A stretch of DNA of 64,000 nucleotides. Source: an uncultured Paracoccaceae bacterium. GTDB taxonomy: Bacteria > Pseudomonadota > Alphaproteobacteria > Rhodobacterales > Rhodobacteraceae. How positions within the stretch are numbered: the first letter of the stretch is position 1; each line of letters starts with the position of its first letter. A program made the translations under genes and the position numbers. Location of the stretch: NCBI GenBank assembly GCA_958439195.1, contig OY288157.1, forward strand, positions 310,001 through 374,000. The letters are read 5' to 3'. The notes beneath the pieces were generated by a model, which searched no databases, was not told the DNA's origin, and was given only the letters and a program-made list of their open reading frames with translations. Shown here one piece after another: positions 16,507 through 25,358 of the stretch.

Positions 16507-17637
16507 TCACTTCACCGATCCGGCCAATAGACCGCGAACCAGGTATTTCTGCATCGCAAAGAACACCGCCAACGGCACCGCGATGCTGATAAAGGCCGAC
16601 GCCGCCAGAATTTCCCAATCCCCGCCGCGCGACCCCATCAATTCCTTCAACTGCCCCGTCATCACCAACTGGTCTTGTGTGGACCCAAGGAACACCAGCG
16701 CCACCAACAGGTCATTCCACGTCCACAGGAACTGAAAGATCGCAAAGGACGCCAGCGCCGGAAAAGACAACGGCAGAATGATCTTCAGGAAAATCTGGAA
16801 ATCCGTCGCCCCATCCACCCGTGCGCTTTCAATAATGTCGCGGGGAAGCCCTGCCATGTAGTTGCGCAAAAGATAAATCGCCAAGGGCAGGCCAAAGGCG
16901 CTGTGCGCCAGCCAGATGCCCAGATAGCTTTTCCCGATCCCCGCCTTCAGGTGCAATTGCAGCAGCGGGATCAGCGCCAGTTGCAGTGGCACCACCAACA
17001 GCCCCACCACCGTGGCAATCAACAAGGCTCGCCCCGGAAAATCCATCCAGGCCAGCGCATAGGCCGCAAAGGCCGCGACTAGAATTGGAATGATCGTCGC
17101 CGGGATCGACACCGTCAGCGTGTTCAGGAAGCCGCGCCCCAACCCTTCGGCATTCATCACCCGCACGAAGTTTTCCGTCGTGAAACTCGGCGCTTGCGTC
17201 GTGGTCACGAATATCCGCTCGCCCCGCGTGCCCTCGAACGGTATGGCCGAGGTCAGCCGATAGCTGCCATCCTCCTGGACAGTCAGTTCAAACCCGTCAT
17301 TGGTCTGCGCCACGTCACCTGCCGCATAGGCACCCGGCTCGCGGGTCGATGTGCCAAAGGCGCTGACAAACCCGGTGCCGTCATCAAAGACATTGCCAGC
17401 GATTACATAAAGCCCGCCCTCCTGCACCGCCGTATCCGGCGCCCCGGCCCGGTATTGCAACGTGGCTTCTTGCGGGAACATCGACTGCCACCACCCGCTT
17501 GTCAGAATCTGATCCCGGTCCCGGAACGACGATACCAGCAACCCGAATGTCGGGATGGTCCACAGCAGCACCAGTGCAACGGCAACAAGGTTCACCGCCC
17601 ATGTCAGGCTCGACTTCTGGCCAACGATATTGTCCAT
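16507..17637 (-). CDS. aglG: Alpha-glucoside ABC transporter permease AglG
   Basis: 376-aa inner-membrane permease of the carbohydrate (CUT1) type. The first helix is at about 12-33, then a periplasmic insert of about 120 residues (roughly 40-165), then five helices with the EAA-like loop containing DIIESARVDGATDFQIF. The large insert explains the length compared with about 280 aa for usual CUT1 permeases and is known in the AglG family. Its ATG shares one base with the aglF stop. Confidence 0.9.
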   Translation of the reverse strand: MDNIVGQKSSLTWAVNLVAVALVLLWTIPTFGLLVSSFRDRDQILTSGWWQSMFPQEATLQYRAGAPDTAVQEGGLYVIAGNVFDDGTGFVSAFGTSTREPGAYAAGDVAQTNDGFELTVQEDGSYRLTSAIPFEGTRGERIFVTTTQAPSFTTENFVRVMNAEGLGRGFLNTLTVSIPATIIPILVAAFAAYALAWMDFPGRALLIATVVGLLVVPLQLALIPLLQLHLKAGIGKSYLGIWLAHSAFGLPLAIYLLRNYMAGLPRDIIESARVDGATDFQIFLKIILPLSFPALASFAIFQFLWTWNDLLVALVFLGSTQDQLVMTGQLKELMGSRGGDWEILAASAFISIAVPLAVFFAMQKYLVRGLLAGSVK

Positions 17638-18629
17638 CAGCGCATCTCCCTGCGGGCGTTCCGGATGTTCCAGATCATGATCGGCAGCACCAGCAGCATG
17701 ATCACGATGGCAATGGCCGAGGCACGGCCTGAATCCTGCCCCCGCACCAGCCAGTCATACATGTAATTGCCAAGAACCTGCGTACCCCACTGCCCGTTGG
17801 TCATGGTCAGCACGATGTCGAACACCTTAAGCACGGTGATCGTGATCGTCGTCCAGACCACAAGGATCGTCCCCCAGATCTGCGGCACCTTGATCTTGAA
17901 GAACAATTGCAAGGGCGATGCCCCGTCCAGAATGGCCGCCTCGATCGTCTCCTCCGGGATGCCGCGCAGCGCCGCCGACAGGATCACCATCGCAAACCCG
18001 GTCTGAATCCAGATCAACACCACCATCAGCAGAAAGCTGTTCACAATGTCATGGGTCAGCCATGTTTCTGGCGTGCCACCGAACACCTCGACAATCGCGT
18101 TCAACAAACCGATCTGGTTCTGTCCCTCGGGGCGGAAATCATAGACGAATTTCCAAATCACCGATGCACCGACAAACGAAATCGCCATCGGCATGAAGAT
18201 CATCGCCTTGGCGAAATTGCCCCACCGGATGCGGTCCGTCACCGCTGCGGCGACCAATCCGAAAAACGTCGAAAACGCTGGCACAACGATCAACCAAAGG
18301 ATGTTGTTGCGCATGGATTCAAGGAATTTCGGGTCGCTGACCATCCAGGTATAGTTGGACATCCCCACGAACCTCTGCCCGCCCGCATCCATCACCGACA
18401 GATAGATCGACCAGATCAGCGGATAGACCAGATACAATGCCAGAAGGATCAGCGCAGGCAGCAGGAACAGCCACGGCCTGATCGCATTCGCCCGGTTGAT
18501 GTTGCGGCTGATATTCGGCCCGGATGCAGGCAAAACCCGATCCAGGATAATATTGCTCAGGAAGAAATACAGCAGGCACCCGCCGACACCAATCACGATG
18601 GTTGTGGCAGCACTAAAGAACTGTTCCAC
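17637..18629 (-). CDS. aglF: Alpha-glucoside ABC transporter permease AglF
   Basis: 330-aa inner-membrane CUT1 permease, the partner of AglG. The N-terminal helix (6-27) is followed by a second group from about 50, with the binding-protein-dependent transport fold and EAA loop GIPEETIEAAILDGASPLQL. It lies 137 bp downstream of aglE, behind a hairpin that should lower its expression relative to the binding protein. Confidence 0.9.
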   Translation of the reverse strand: MEQFFSAATTIVIGVGGCLLYFFLSNIILDRVLPASGPNISRNINRANAIRPWLFLLPALILLALYLVYPLIWSIYLSVMDAGGQRFVGMSNYTWMVSDPKFLESMRNNILWLIVVPAFSTFFGLVAAAVTDRIRWGNFAKAMIFMPMAISFVGASVIWKFVYDFRPEGQNQIGLLNAIVEVFGGTPETWLTHDIVNSFLLMVVLIWIQTGFAMVILSAALRGIPEETIEAAILDGASPLQLFFKIKVPQIWGTILVVWTTITITVLKVFDIVLTMTNGQWGTQVLGNYMYDWLVRGQDSGRASAIAIVIMLLVLPIMIWNIRNARREMR

Positions 18630-18733
18630 CGGTCAGACCCCCCTCCCAAAGCGCCAAGACACCGCCATCCTGCTACCCGACCCGCGCCAAACCCGAACCG
18701 GGGGCAAAGCAGGCAAAGCCGCAAGACAGAAAA

Positions 18734-18760
18734 AGGCCCGCCGTTTCGCACGGCGGGCCT
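18734..18760 (-). terminator. Attenuating hairpin between aglE and aglF
   Basis: 10-bp perfect stem AGGCCCGCCG with a 7-nt loop. On the minus strand it is followed by TTTTCTGTC and begins 7 nt after the aglE stop. Such partial terminators behind solute-binding protein genes give excess binding protein over permease. Confidence 0.75.
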
Positions 18761-18766
18761 GTTCGT

Positions 18767-20119
18767 TTACTGCAACGAATCCCAGGTCGACTGGATCGAA
18801 TCCGCCACGTCCTGCGCCGACTTGCCGCCCACGAAATCAACCATCCCGGTCCAGAACACGCCCGCACCCACGCCACCCGGCATCAGGTCAGACCCGTCAA
18901 AGCGGAAGGTCGTCGCATTCAGCAGAACATCGCCCAGCTTGCGCAGGGTCGGGTCGCCATACAGCTCGGTATTCACACCCTTGTGCGGCGTCAGGAACCC
19001 GGTCTGGTTCATCCACACCTCATGCGCGATCGGCGTGGTCAGAAACTCGATGAACGCGCGGCCCGCTTCGGATTCCTTCATCAACCCCATCGTCGTGCCT
19101 GCGCCCAGCACCGGCTGGCCCAGATCCTCGCTTGCAAAGGCGGGGAAATAGAAGAAATCCGCATCCTCGCCAATCACAGTGCCTTCGGGGAAGAAGGACG
19201 GGATGAACGATGCCTGACGGTGCATATAGCACTGCGGCGGCGATGCGAACAAACCCTTGGGGCTGTCGCGGAAATCGGTCGATGCAACCGAACCCGCCCC
19301 ACCCGACACATAGGCATCATTCTTGGCAAATGCGCCGAACTGTTCAATCGCATTCACCACGATGGGATCGTTGAACTTCAACTCATTCGACACCCACTTG
19401 TCATAGTTTTCAGGGGTGGTCGTGCGCAGCATCATATCTTCGACCCAATCGGTCGCAGGCCAGCCCGTTGCCCCGCCCGAACCCAGCCCGATGCACCACG
19501 GAACCCCGCCATCGGCAACGATCTGATCGGTCAGCGCCTTCAGCTCTTCCATCGTCGTCGGCACGGCATAACCCGCATCCTCGAAATTCTCCGGCACATA
19601 CCAGACCAGCGATTTCACATCGACCTTGTAGAAGAACCCGAATGTCCCCGTCGCGCCGTCGGTGCCTGGAAACGTCACCAGATCCACCCACGATTGCCCG
19701 GCGGCATAGTTTTCCTTGGTCCAGTCCACGATGTCAGCGGTCATCGGCAGAACCTGCCCCTTGGCGGCCATCCCGCGCATCAGGCCCGGCTGCGGAAACA
19801 CCGCAATATCCGGCGGCGATCCCGCCTCGGCGTCGATCACCACCTGCTGCTCGAACCCTTCGGCACCGATGTATTCCACATCCGCCCCGGTCGCCGCTTC
19901 GAAATACGCGATCACGCTTTCAAACAACGCCTGGTCAACACTCAGCCACGGGCCAAGCACGGTGATCTTCTGGCCGTCCAGATTGTACTTTTCGTCAAAC
20001 GCCGTATAGCTGGCCCAGTTGAACGCCCCTTCACCGACGGGGAATTTCAAGTCTTGCGCCGCAGCGGCATTCGACAAAAGTGCAAGCGCGGCGGCGCTTG
20101 CCATAAACTTAGCTTTCAT
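18767..20119 (-). CDS. aglE: Alpha-glucoside ABC transporter substrate-binding protein
   Basis: 450-aa periplasmic binding protein. Residues 1-21 are a Sec signal peptide (KAKFMASAAALALLSNAAAAQ). The mature part is a family-1 solute-binding protein of two lobes. GGGAGGAAG sequence lies just ahead of the ATG. It is first in aglEFGAK and preceded by a 294-bp divergent region with LacI-type operators. Confidence 0.9.
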   Translation of the reverse strand: MKAKFMASAAALALLSNAAAAQDLKFPVGEGAFNWASYTAFDEKYNLDGQKITVLGPWLSVDQALFESVIAYFEAATGADVEYIGAEGFEQQVVIDAEAGSPPDIAVFPQPGLMRGMAAKGQVLPMTADIVDWTKENYAAGQSWVDLVTFPGTDGATGTFGFFYKVDVKSLVWYVPENFEDAGYAVPTTMEELKALTDQIVADGGVPWCIGLGSGGATGWPATDWVEDMMLRTTTPENYDKWVSNELKFNDPIVVNAIEQFGAFAKNDAYVSGGAGSVASTDFRDSPKGLFASPPQCYMHRQASFIPSFFPEGTVIGEDADFFYFPAFASEDLGQPVLGAGTTMGLMKESEAGRAFIEFLTTPIAHEVWMNQTGFLTPHKGVNTELYGDPTLRKLGDVLLNATTFRFDGSDLMPGGVGAGVFWTGMVDFVGGKSAQDVADSIQSTWDSLQ

Positions 20120-20197
20120 AACTTCCTCCCGATTCCCCGCCCTCTCGCGGGGCTTTAACCAAGTTCGGCCAGCGTGACACCATTACCAGAATCAAAC

Positions 20198-20211
20198 CCA
20201 AACCGCTTTGG
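20198..20211. promoter_or_regulatory. LacI-type operator candidate O1 (aglE side)
   Basis: CCAAACCGCTTTGG: arms CCAAA and TTTGG are perfect around a CCGC centre, the form bound by LacI/GalR family repressors. It lies 79 bp upstream of the aglE start, in its promoter region. Confidence 0.55.
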
Positions 20212-20301
20212 ATGCGACACAGTTGCCGATCCCCCCTCTCAAGTCAATTCAAAGCGCATTGGAACCGCCCCTACCTGCCCGCTTCTGCCGCAATCTCGTG
20301 C

Positions 20302-20313
20302 GAAAACGTTTTC
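20302..20313. promoter_or_regulatory. LacI-type operator candidate O2
   Basis: GAAAACGTTTTC is a perfect 12-bp palindrome with the central CG typical of LacI/GalR/CcpA-like operators. It is placed midway in the divergent region. Confidence 0.6.
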
Positions 20314-20372
20314 TTGCAAGACACGTTAATCTTTGACCTTGACAGATCGCTTGTCTAACCTGCCCCCGAATT

Positions 20373-20384
20373 GAAACCGGTTTG
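20373..20384. promoter_or_regulatory. LacI-type operator candidate O3 (aglR side)
   Basis: GAAACCGGTTTG contains the perfect 10-bp palindrome AAACCGGTTT with a central CG. It lies 30 bp upstream of the aglR ATG, where it could mediate autorepression. Confidence 0.6.
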
Positions 20385-20413
20385 GATGCCTGCACTGCCA
20401 TGAATGTGCTGCC

Positions 20414-21487
20414 ATGAATCTCAAGGAACTGGCCACGAAACTCGGCCTGTCACCCACCACCGTCAGCCGCGCGCTGAACGGCTACCCCGAGGTGAACGAG
20501 GCCACCCGCGAACGCGTCATGGCCGCGGCCAAGCGGCACAACTATCGCCCCAACACCCGCGCCATCCGTCTGGCTACCGGGCGGGCGCTGGCCATAGGCC
20601 ATGTCATCCCACTGGCCACCCGGCATGAAATCGTGAACCCGATTTTTGCAGATTTCATCGCAGGCGCGGGCGAGACCTATTCCCGCAACGGCTATGACAT
20701 GATCCTGTCTGTTGTCCCCGACGATGCCGAGGAACAGGCCTACCGCGATCTGAAATCCCGTGGCACCGCCGATGGGGTGATCCTGCACGCCCCCCGCATG
20801 AATGACCCGCGCATCCCGCTGTTGCACGAAATCGGCATTCCCTTTCTTGTTCACGGCCGCGCCACGGGGACGGAACTGCCCTACCCTTGGGTCGATGTGA
20901 ACAACCGCCGCGCCTTTCAGCGTGCCACCGAATTCCTGCTTGATCTGGGCCATACGCGCATCGGGCTGGTCAATGGGTTGGAATTCATGGATTTCGCCAT
21001 CCGCCGCCGCACCGGCTATGTCGATGCGCTTGCCGCACGTGGCATCTCGCCCGATCCGCGCCTCATGTCATCGGATGAAATGACCGAAGTATCCGGCTAC
21101 CGCGCCGCATCCGCCATGCTGGACAGCGCGTCACCCACCGCCTTCCTTGTCGCCTCCATGATATCCGGCATGGGCGTCCGCCGCGCCATCGAAGAACGCG
21201 GCCTGAAAATGGGCCGGGACGTTTCGGTCATCATCCATGACGATGATCTGTCCTATCTGAAAAATGGCGGCGATGTGCCGATCTTTACCGCCACCCGGTC
21301 CTCGGTGCGCGATGCCGGTCGCATCGCCGCCGAAATGTTGCTGGGCATCATCGCCAATCCGGGCGAAGCCCCCGATCACCGCCTGCTCGAGGCTGAATTG
21401 ATCATCGGGCAATCCACCGGCCCGGCCCCCCGCCCCGACACCACCTCTGGGGCCACGCCTCAAACCACCCCTGTCAAGGTTCAGTAA
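20414..21487 (+). CDS. aglR: LacI-family regulator of alpha-glucoside genes
   Basis: 357-aa repressor. The helix-turn-helix and hinge are at residues 1-60 (MNLKELATKLGLSPTTVSRA ... NYRPNTRA). The sugar-sensing PBP-like domain follows. It is divergent from aglEFGAK and first of a plus operon with a beta-glucosidase and glucokinase. Its stop shares a base with the next ATG. It probably senses an alpha-glucoside or glucose and acts at the palindromes upstream. Confidence 0.88.
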   Translation: MNLKELATKLGLSPTTVSRALNGYPEVNEATRERVMAAAKRHNYRPNTRAIRLATGRALAIGHVIPLATRHEIVNPIFADFIAGAGETYSRNGYDMILSVVPDDAEEQAYRDLKSRGTADGVILHAPRMNDPRIPLLHEIGIPFLVHGRATGTELPYPWVDVNNRRAFQRATEFLLDLGHTRIGLVNGLEFMDFAIRRRTGYVDALAARGISPDPRLMSSDEMTEVSGYRAASAMLDSASPTAFLVASMISGMGVRRAIEERGLKMGRDVSVIIHDDDLSYLKNGGDVPIFTATRSSVRDAGRIAAEMLLGIIANPGEAPDHRLLEAELIIGQSTGPAPRPDTTSGATPQTTPVKVQ

Positions 21488-22806
21488 TGCCGCTTTCCCG
21501 TTTCGATTTCCCCGAAGGTTTCCTGTTCGGTGCCGCCACTGCCGCTTATCAGATCGAAGGCTCCCGCTTTGGCGGTTGCGGCTCCAGCCATTGGGATACA
21601 TTCGCCGCCACCCCCGGAAATGTGAAACGCGCCGAAGACGGTGCCACGGCCTGTGACCACTATCACCAATGGCCCGCAGACCTTGATCTGCTGCGCAGCG
21701 CCCATATGGATGCCTACCGTTTTTCCACGTCCTGGGCGCGGGTCATGCCCGATGGCGTGACCGTCAATCCCGAAGGTCTGGCCTTCTACGACCGATTGGT
21801 CGACGGGATGCTGGAACGTGGCCTAAAACCTTTCCAGACCCTTTATCACTGGGAAATGCCCTCGGCCCTGGCTGATCAGGGCGGCTGGACAAACCGCGAC
21901 ACCTGCCACCGCTTTGCCGATTTCTCGGAAACCATCACCCGCACACTGGGTGACCGCGTCGCCTCTATCGCCACGATCAACGAACCCTGGTGCGTGGCCT
22001 GGCTGTCGCATTTCATCGGCGCCCATGCCCCCGGCCTGCGCGACATCCGCGCTGCCGCCCGCGCCATGCACCATATCCTGCTGGCCCACGGCCTTGCGGT
22101 GGAACGGTTGCGCAGCATGGGCCAGCCCAACCTCGGCATTGTGCTGAACTTTGATTACTGCCAACCCGCCAGCGACAGCCCGGACGACGTCGCCGCCGCC
22201 GCCCGCGCCGATGGCATCTTCAACCGCTGGTTCATCGAAGCCATTGCCCGCCGCACCTATCCCGACAACGTCCTCGATGGTCTTGGCCCCCATATGCCCG
22301 GCAACTGGCAGGATGACATGGCCCTGATCGGCCAACCCCTCGATTGGCTGGGCATCAACTACTACACCCGCCACATCCACCGCCACGACGCCACCGCCGC
22401 TTGGCCCCATCTGGCGGATGTGACCGGTCCCCTGCCCAAAACCCAAATGGGGTGGGAGATTTTTCCAGACGGCCTGCATCACTTCCTCACCCGCATGGCG
22501 CATGATTATGTGGGCGATCTGCCGCTCTATGTCACCGAAAACGGTATGGCCAATCCAGACCTGCCCGACCTGCCCGATCAGATCCGCGAAGATTTCCTGT
22601 TTTCCCACCTCGCCGCTACCAGACGCGCCATCACCGACGGGGCCAACGTCAAAGGCTTTTTCTACTGGTCCCTTCTGGACAATTACGAATGGGCCGAAGG
22701 TTATGAAAAGCGGTTCGGTCTGGTGCATGTGGATTTCAACAGCTTGAAGCGCACCCCCAAAACCTCCTATCACGCCCTAGCCCGCGCCCTCGCGCGCAAC
22801 GACTGA
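21487..22806 (+). CDS. Beta-glucosidase, GH1
   Basis: 439-aa GH1 retaining glycosidase. Acid/base E166 (TINEPW) and nucleophile E351 (YVTENG) are both present, along with the N-terminal signature FPEGFLFGAATAAYQIEG. It hydrolyses cellobiose-type or aryl beta-glucosides in the cytoplasm. Placement in an alpha-glucoside locus widens the range of sugars feeding the adjacent glucokinase. One-base overlap with aglR and 14 nt to glk indicate one transcript. Confidence 0.93.
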   Translation: MPLSRFDFPEGFLFGAATAAYQIEGSRFGGCGSSHWDTFAATPGNVKRAEDGATACDHYHQWPADLDLLRSAHMDAYRFSTSWARVMPDGVTVNPEGLAFYDRLVDGMLERGLKPFQTLYHWEMPSALADQGGWTNRDTCHRFADFSETITRTLGDRVASIATINEPWCVAWLSHFIGAHAPGLRDIRAAARAMHHILLAHGLAVERLRSMGQPNLGIVLNFDYCQPASDSPDDVAAAARADGIFNRWFIEAIARRTYPDNVLDGLGPHMPGNWQDDMALIGQPLDWLGINYYTRHIHRHDATAAWPHLADVTGPLPKTQMGWEIFPDGLHHFLTRMAHDYVGDLPLYVTENGMANPDLPDLPDQIREDFLFSHLAATRRAITDGANVKGFFYWSLLDNYEWAEGYEKRFGLVHVDFNSLKRTPKTSYHALARALARND

Positions 22807-22820
22807 TCGGAGCGCCCGCC

Positions 22821-23798
22821 ATGACCCTTGCCCTTCTGGCCGATATTGGCGGCACCAACACAAGGGTCGCCCTTGCCGATGGCACAACGGTGCGACAGGC
22901 CAGCATCGCGCGCTATGCCAATGCCGAATACAAGGCGCGCGGTCAGGACATCGCCGATATCCTGCGCGACTATCTGGCCACAACCGGCGCCCGCCCCGAA
23001 GGCGTCTGCGTCGCCGCCGCAGGCCCGGTGCAGGATGGCATCGCCACCATGACCAACCTCGATTGGGTGATGGATGGCCCGAAACTGACCGCAGCCACCG
23101 GCGCAAACCGCGTCGCCATCCTGAATGACCTGCAAGCGCAGGGTCACGCCTTGGGCCATATCGCCGCCGCCAACCTGCGCCCCGTCATCCCCGGCCCCGC
23201 CCATGCCGGCGCGCCCATGCTGGTGGTGGGCCTTGGCACCGGCGTCAACGCCGCCCCGGTCCACGGCCAGGGCGCGGCCCGCGTCGTCCCGCCTTCGGAA
23301 TGCGGCCATGTCAACATGCCCATCCGCTCCGAAGAAGACCTCCACCTGATGCGCTTTATCGAAGCCCGCCTCGCCGCACAGGCCGAAGTCGCCCATTGCG
23401 GCGTCGAAGAGGTGCTTGCCGGTCGCGGACTTGCCAACCTCCACGCCTTTGCCGCCCATCAGGCAGGCCAGCCCAACAGCCAGACCTCGGCCCAGGTTCT
23501 GGCCGCCCTCGCGGCGGGCGATCCCATCGCCACCCACGCTGCCCAACTCTACACCCGCATCCTGGCGCAGACGCTGGCCGATCTCGCCCTGATCCACCTG
23601 CCCTATGCAGGCATCTTCCTGATCGGCGGCATGGCCCGCGCCATGACCCCGCATTTTCCGCGCTTTGGCCTGTCTGATACCTTCCGCGAAGCACGCCGGG
23701 TGGACCTCTTGCAAAAGGATTTCTCGGTCACCGTTGTCGAAGATGATTTCGCCGCCCTCACCGGTTGCGCGGCCTTCCTCGACGCCACCACAGCCTGA
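22821..23798 (+). CDS. glk: Glucokinase
   Basis: 325-aa ATP-dependent hexokinase of the bacterial glucokinase (Glk) family, phosphorylating the glucose freed by AglA and the GH1 enzyme. The phosphate-binding motif is LLADIGGTNTRVALADG. The sugar-site catalytic Asp lies in AILNDLQAQG, and VVGLGTGVNAA and PSECGHVNMP follow. It is third gene of aglR-bgl-glk. Confidence 0.92.
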   Translation: MTLALLADIGGTNTRVALADGTTVRQASIARYANAEYKARGQDIADILRDYLATTGARPEGVCVAAAGPVQDGIATMTNLDWVMDGPKLTAATGANRVAILNDLQAQGHALGHIAAANLRPVIPGPAHAGAPMLVVGLGTGVNAAPVHGQGAARVVPPSECGHVNMPIRSEEDLHLMRFIEARLAAQAEVAHCGVEEVLAGRGLANLHAFAAHQAGQPNSQTSAQVLAALAAGDPIATHAAQLYTRILAQTLADLALIHLPYAGIFLIGGMARAMTPHFPRFGLSDTFREARRVDLLQKDFSVTVVEDDFAALTGCAAFLDATTA

Positions 23799-23898
23799 CA
23801 AAACACGCCGTCAACGTTCATGCCCCCGCCCGATCTGCTGACCAGCATGACCGCAGGGGCTAAACTGAAACCGGGGGGGCGGCCCCGCCCGAAACCCC

Positions 23899-24561
23899 TC
23901 ACCCCGGCAGCCGTTCCTTCAGAAACTGCAACGCCACCCCCAACCCATCCGGCGCAATTCCATGCCCGGTCCCTTCCATTATATGGCCAAAGGTGTCGAA
24001 ACCCGCCGCCACCAGCGCATCCCCCGCCAGCCCCATATCGGCAAACGGCACCACCGGGTCCTGGTCGCCATGCACCAAAAGGACCGGCGGCTTCACCACC
24101 GCCTCCGCCGCCAACCGCTCCGGCACCAGAAGCCGCCCGGAAATTGCCACCACCCCGGCAATCGCCTCATTGCGCCGGGGCGCCACATGCAGGCTCATCA
24201 TCGCCCCTTGTGAAAACCCCACCAAGGCCAGCGCCTCTGGCCCCAGCCCCTCCTCGATCAACCGCGCATCCAGAAAGGCATTGAACAGCGATACGGACGC
24301 CGCCATCCCCTCCCGCGCATCCTCTTCGCTTGATCCGTCCAGCCACGGGATCGGGAACCACTGAAACCCAAACGGATTGCCAACACAGCGTTGCGGCGCA
24401 TCCGGGGCCAGAAACACCGTCCCCGGCAAATGCGGGGCCAGCGCATCGCCCAGCCCCAAAAGGTCGGCCCCATCCGCCCCATAGCCATGCACAAACACCA
24501 CGGCCGATGTCGCCTTGCCCCGCGCCGCCGCCTTCCGCCCGAACTTCAACCCCTCGCTCAC
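23899..24561 (-). CDS. Alpha/beta hydrolase, carboxylesterase/phospholipase family
   Basis: 220-aa esterase from a GTG at 24561 (MSEGLKFGRKAAARG), which overlaps the upstream glycosylase gene by 4 nt (GTGA). The triad is visible: Ser in LVGFSQGAMMS, Asp in VHGDQDPVVP and His in EGTGHGI, matching the PF02230 group. Members cleave short-chain acyl esters or lysophospholipids; the substrate is unknown. Confidence 0.85.
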   Translation of the reverse strand: MSEGLKFGRKAAARGKATSAVVFVHGYGADGADLLGLGDALAPHLPGTVFLAPDAPQRCVGNPFGFQWFPIPWLDGSSEEDAREGMAASVSLFNAFLDARLIEEGLGPEALALVGFSQGAMMSLHVAPRRNEAIAGVVAISGRLLVPERLAAEAVVKPPVLLVHGDQDPVVPFADMGLAGDALVAAGFDTFGHIMEGTGHGIAPDGLGVALQFLKERLPG

Positions 24562-25190
24562 CGGATGCCCTCCCGTTCCTTTGCCACCCGGTAGTAGGCC
24601 CAGAGCAGCCGCGCCGCAACTGCCCGCCAGGGCGACCACGCCTCTGCCATCCCCCGCATCTCCCGGTCGGATGGCCGCGCCGCCAACCCGAACAGCAGCC
24701 GCGCCGCCTCCTGCAAGGCCAGGTCACCCGGCGCGAACACATCCGCCCGCCCCAGCGCGAACATTGCATATATCTCCGCCGTCCATCGCCCGATCCCCGG
24801 CACCGCCGTCAGCACGGCCACCACCTCGGCATCCGGCGCGGCCCGCAAAGCGCCAAAATCGATCCCCGCCGCCGCCAACGCCTGCCCATACCGCGCCTTC
24901 TGCCGGCTCAGGCCCGCGGCCCGCAACGTCGCGTCATCCGCCCCCAGCAATCCCGCCGCGTCACACAAACCCGCAGCCGCCAGCCGCGCCCAGATGGCAT
25001 TGGCCGACGCGACAGATACCTGCTGGCTCACAATCGCCGACCACAGGGCCTGAAACCCATCCCGCTCCCGCCGCAACGGCAATGGCCCGGTCATCGCCAA
25101 CGCCGCCGCAAACCGCGCTTCCCTCTCGGCCAGCCACGCCGCCCCTTCCGCGACACAACCCTCCGTCTCGATGATCCGCCCCACAGCCAT
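24558..25190 (-). CDS. DNA-3-methyladenine glycosylase II (AlkA-like, HhH-GPD)
   Basis: 210-aa DNA repair glycosylase that removes alkylated purines. The helix-hairpin-helix is LTAVPGIGRWTAEIYAMF and the catalytic Asp is in VFAPGDLALQ (GPD motif). The N-terminal AlkA TATA-like domain is missing, so it resembles the short yeast MAG/archaeal type. It is coupled to the esterase gene downstream by a 4-nt overlap. Confidence 0.87.
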   Translation of the reverse strand: MAVGRIIETEGCVAEGAAWLAEREARFAAALAMTGPLPLRRERDGFQALWSAIVSQQVSVASANAIWARLAAAGLCDAAGLLGADDATLRAAGLSRQKARYGQALAAAGIDFGALRAAPDAEVVAVLTAVPGIGRWTAEIYAMFALGRADVFAPGDLALQEAARLLFGLAARPSDREMRGMAEAWSPWRAVAARLLWAYYRVAKEREGIR

Positions 25191-25210
25191 TCCCGTCCCT
25201 GCCCTGCCCT

Positions 25211-25231
25211 GTCACCTTGGCCCAAATACTC
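25211..25231 (-). repeat. Copy of an intergenic motif (GAGTATTT...CCAAG)
   Basis: On the minus strand GAGTATTTGGGCCAAGGTGA lies just upstream of the glycosylase start. It matches 18 of 20 positions of the tail of the composite element before cimA (30021-30041). Confidence 0.5.
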
Positions 25232-25358
25232 ACTGCGACACCACCCCCAATCCCACCCGTCACCATCCGGCAAAAAGCGGGTGCGGGGTGACACTGTCCC
25301 CCCGCATGCAATTGTTTTCACCCTTGCCCCTGCCAGCCCAAAGCGTAAGCCTGTTGCC

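Larger units (their letters stand above)
20120..20413. promoter_or_regulatory. aglE/aglR divergent control region
   Basis: 294 bp without a gene between the agl operon (minus) and aglR (plus). It contains at least three LacI-family operator-like palindromes, listed separately, and a weaker one at 20250-20261 (CAA-N6-TTG). The aglR start is preceded by a duplicated TGCCATGAAT, so an alternative ATG lies 13 nt upstream in another frame. Confidence 0.6.

Noticed and set aside
23799..23898. G/C-run terminator between glk and the esterase
   Set aside because: GGGGGGGCGGCCCCGCCC can fold, but pairing is short and ambiguous and no T-run follows on either strand.
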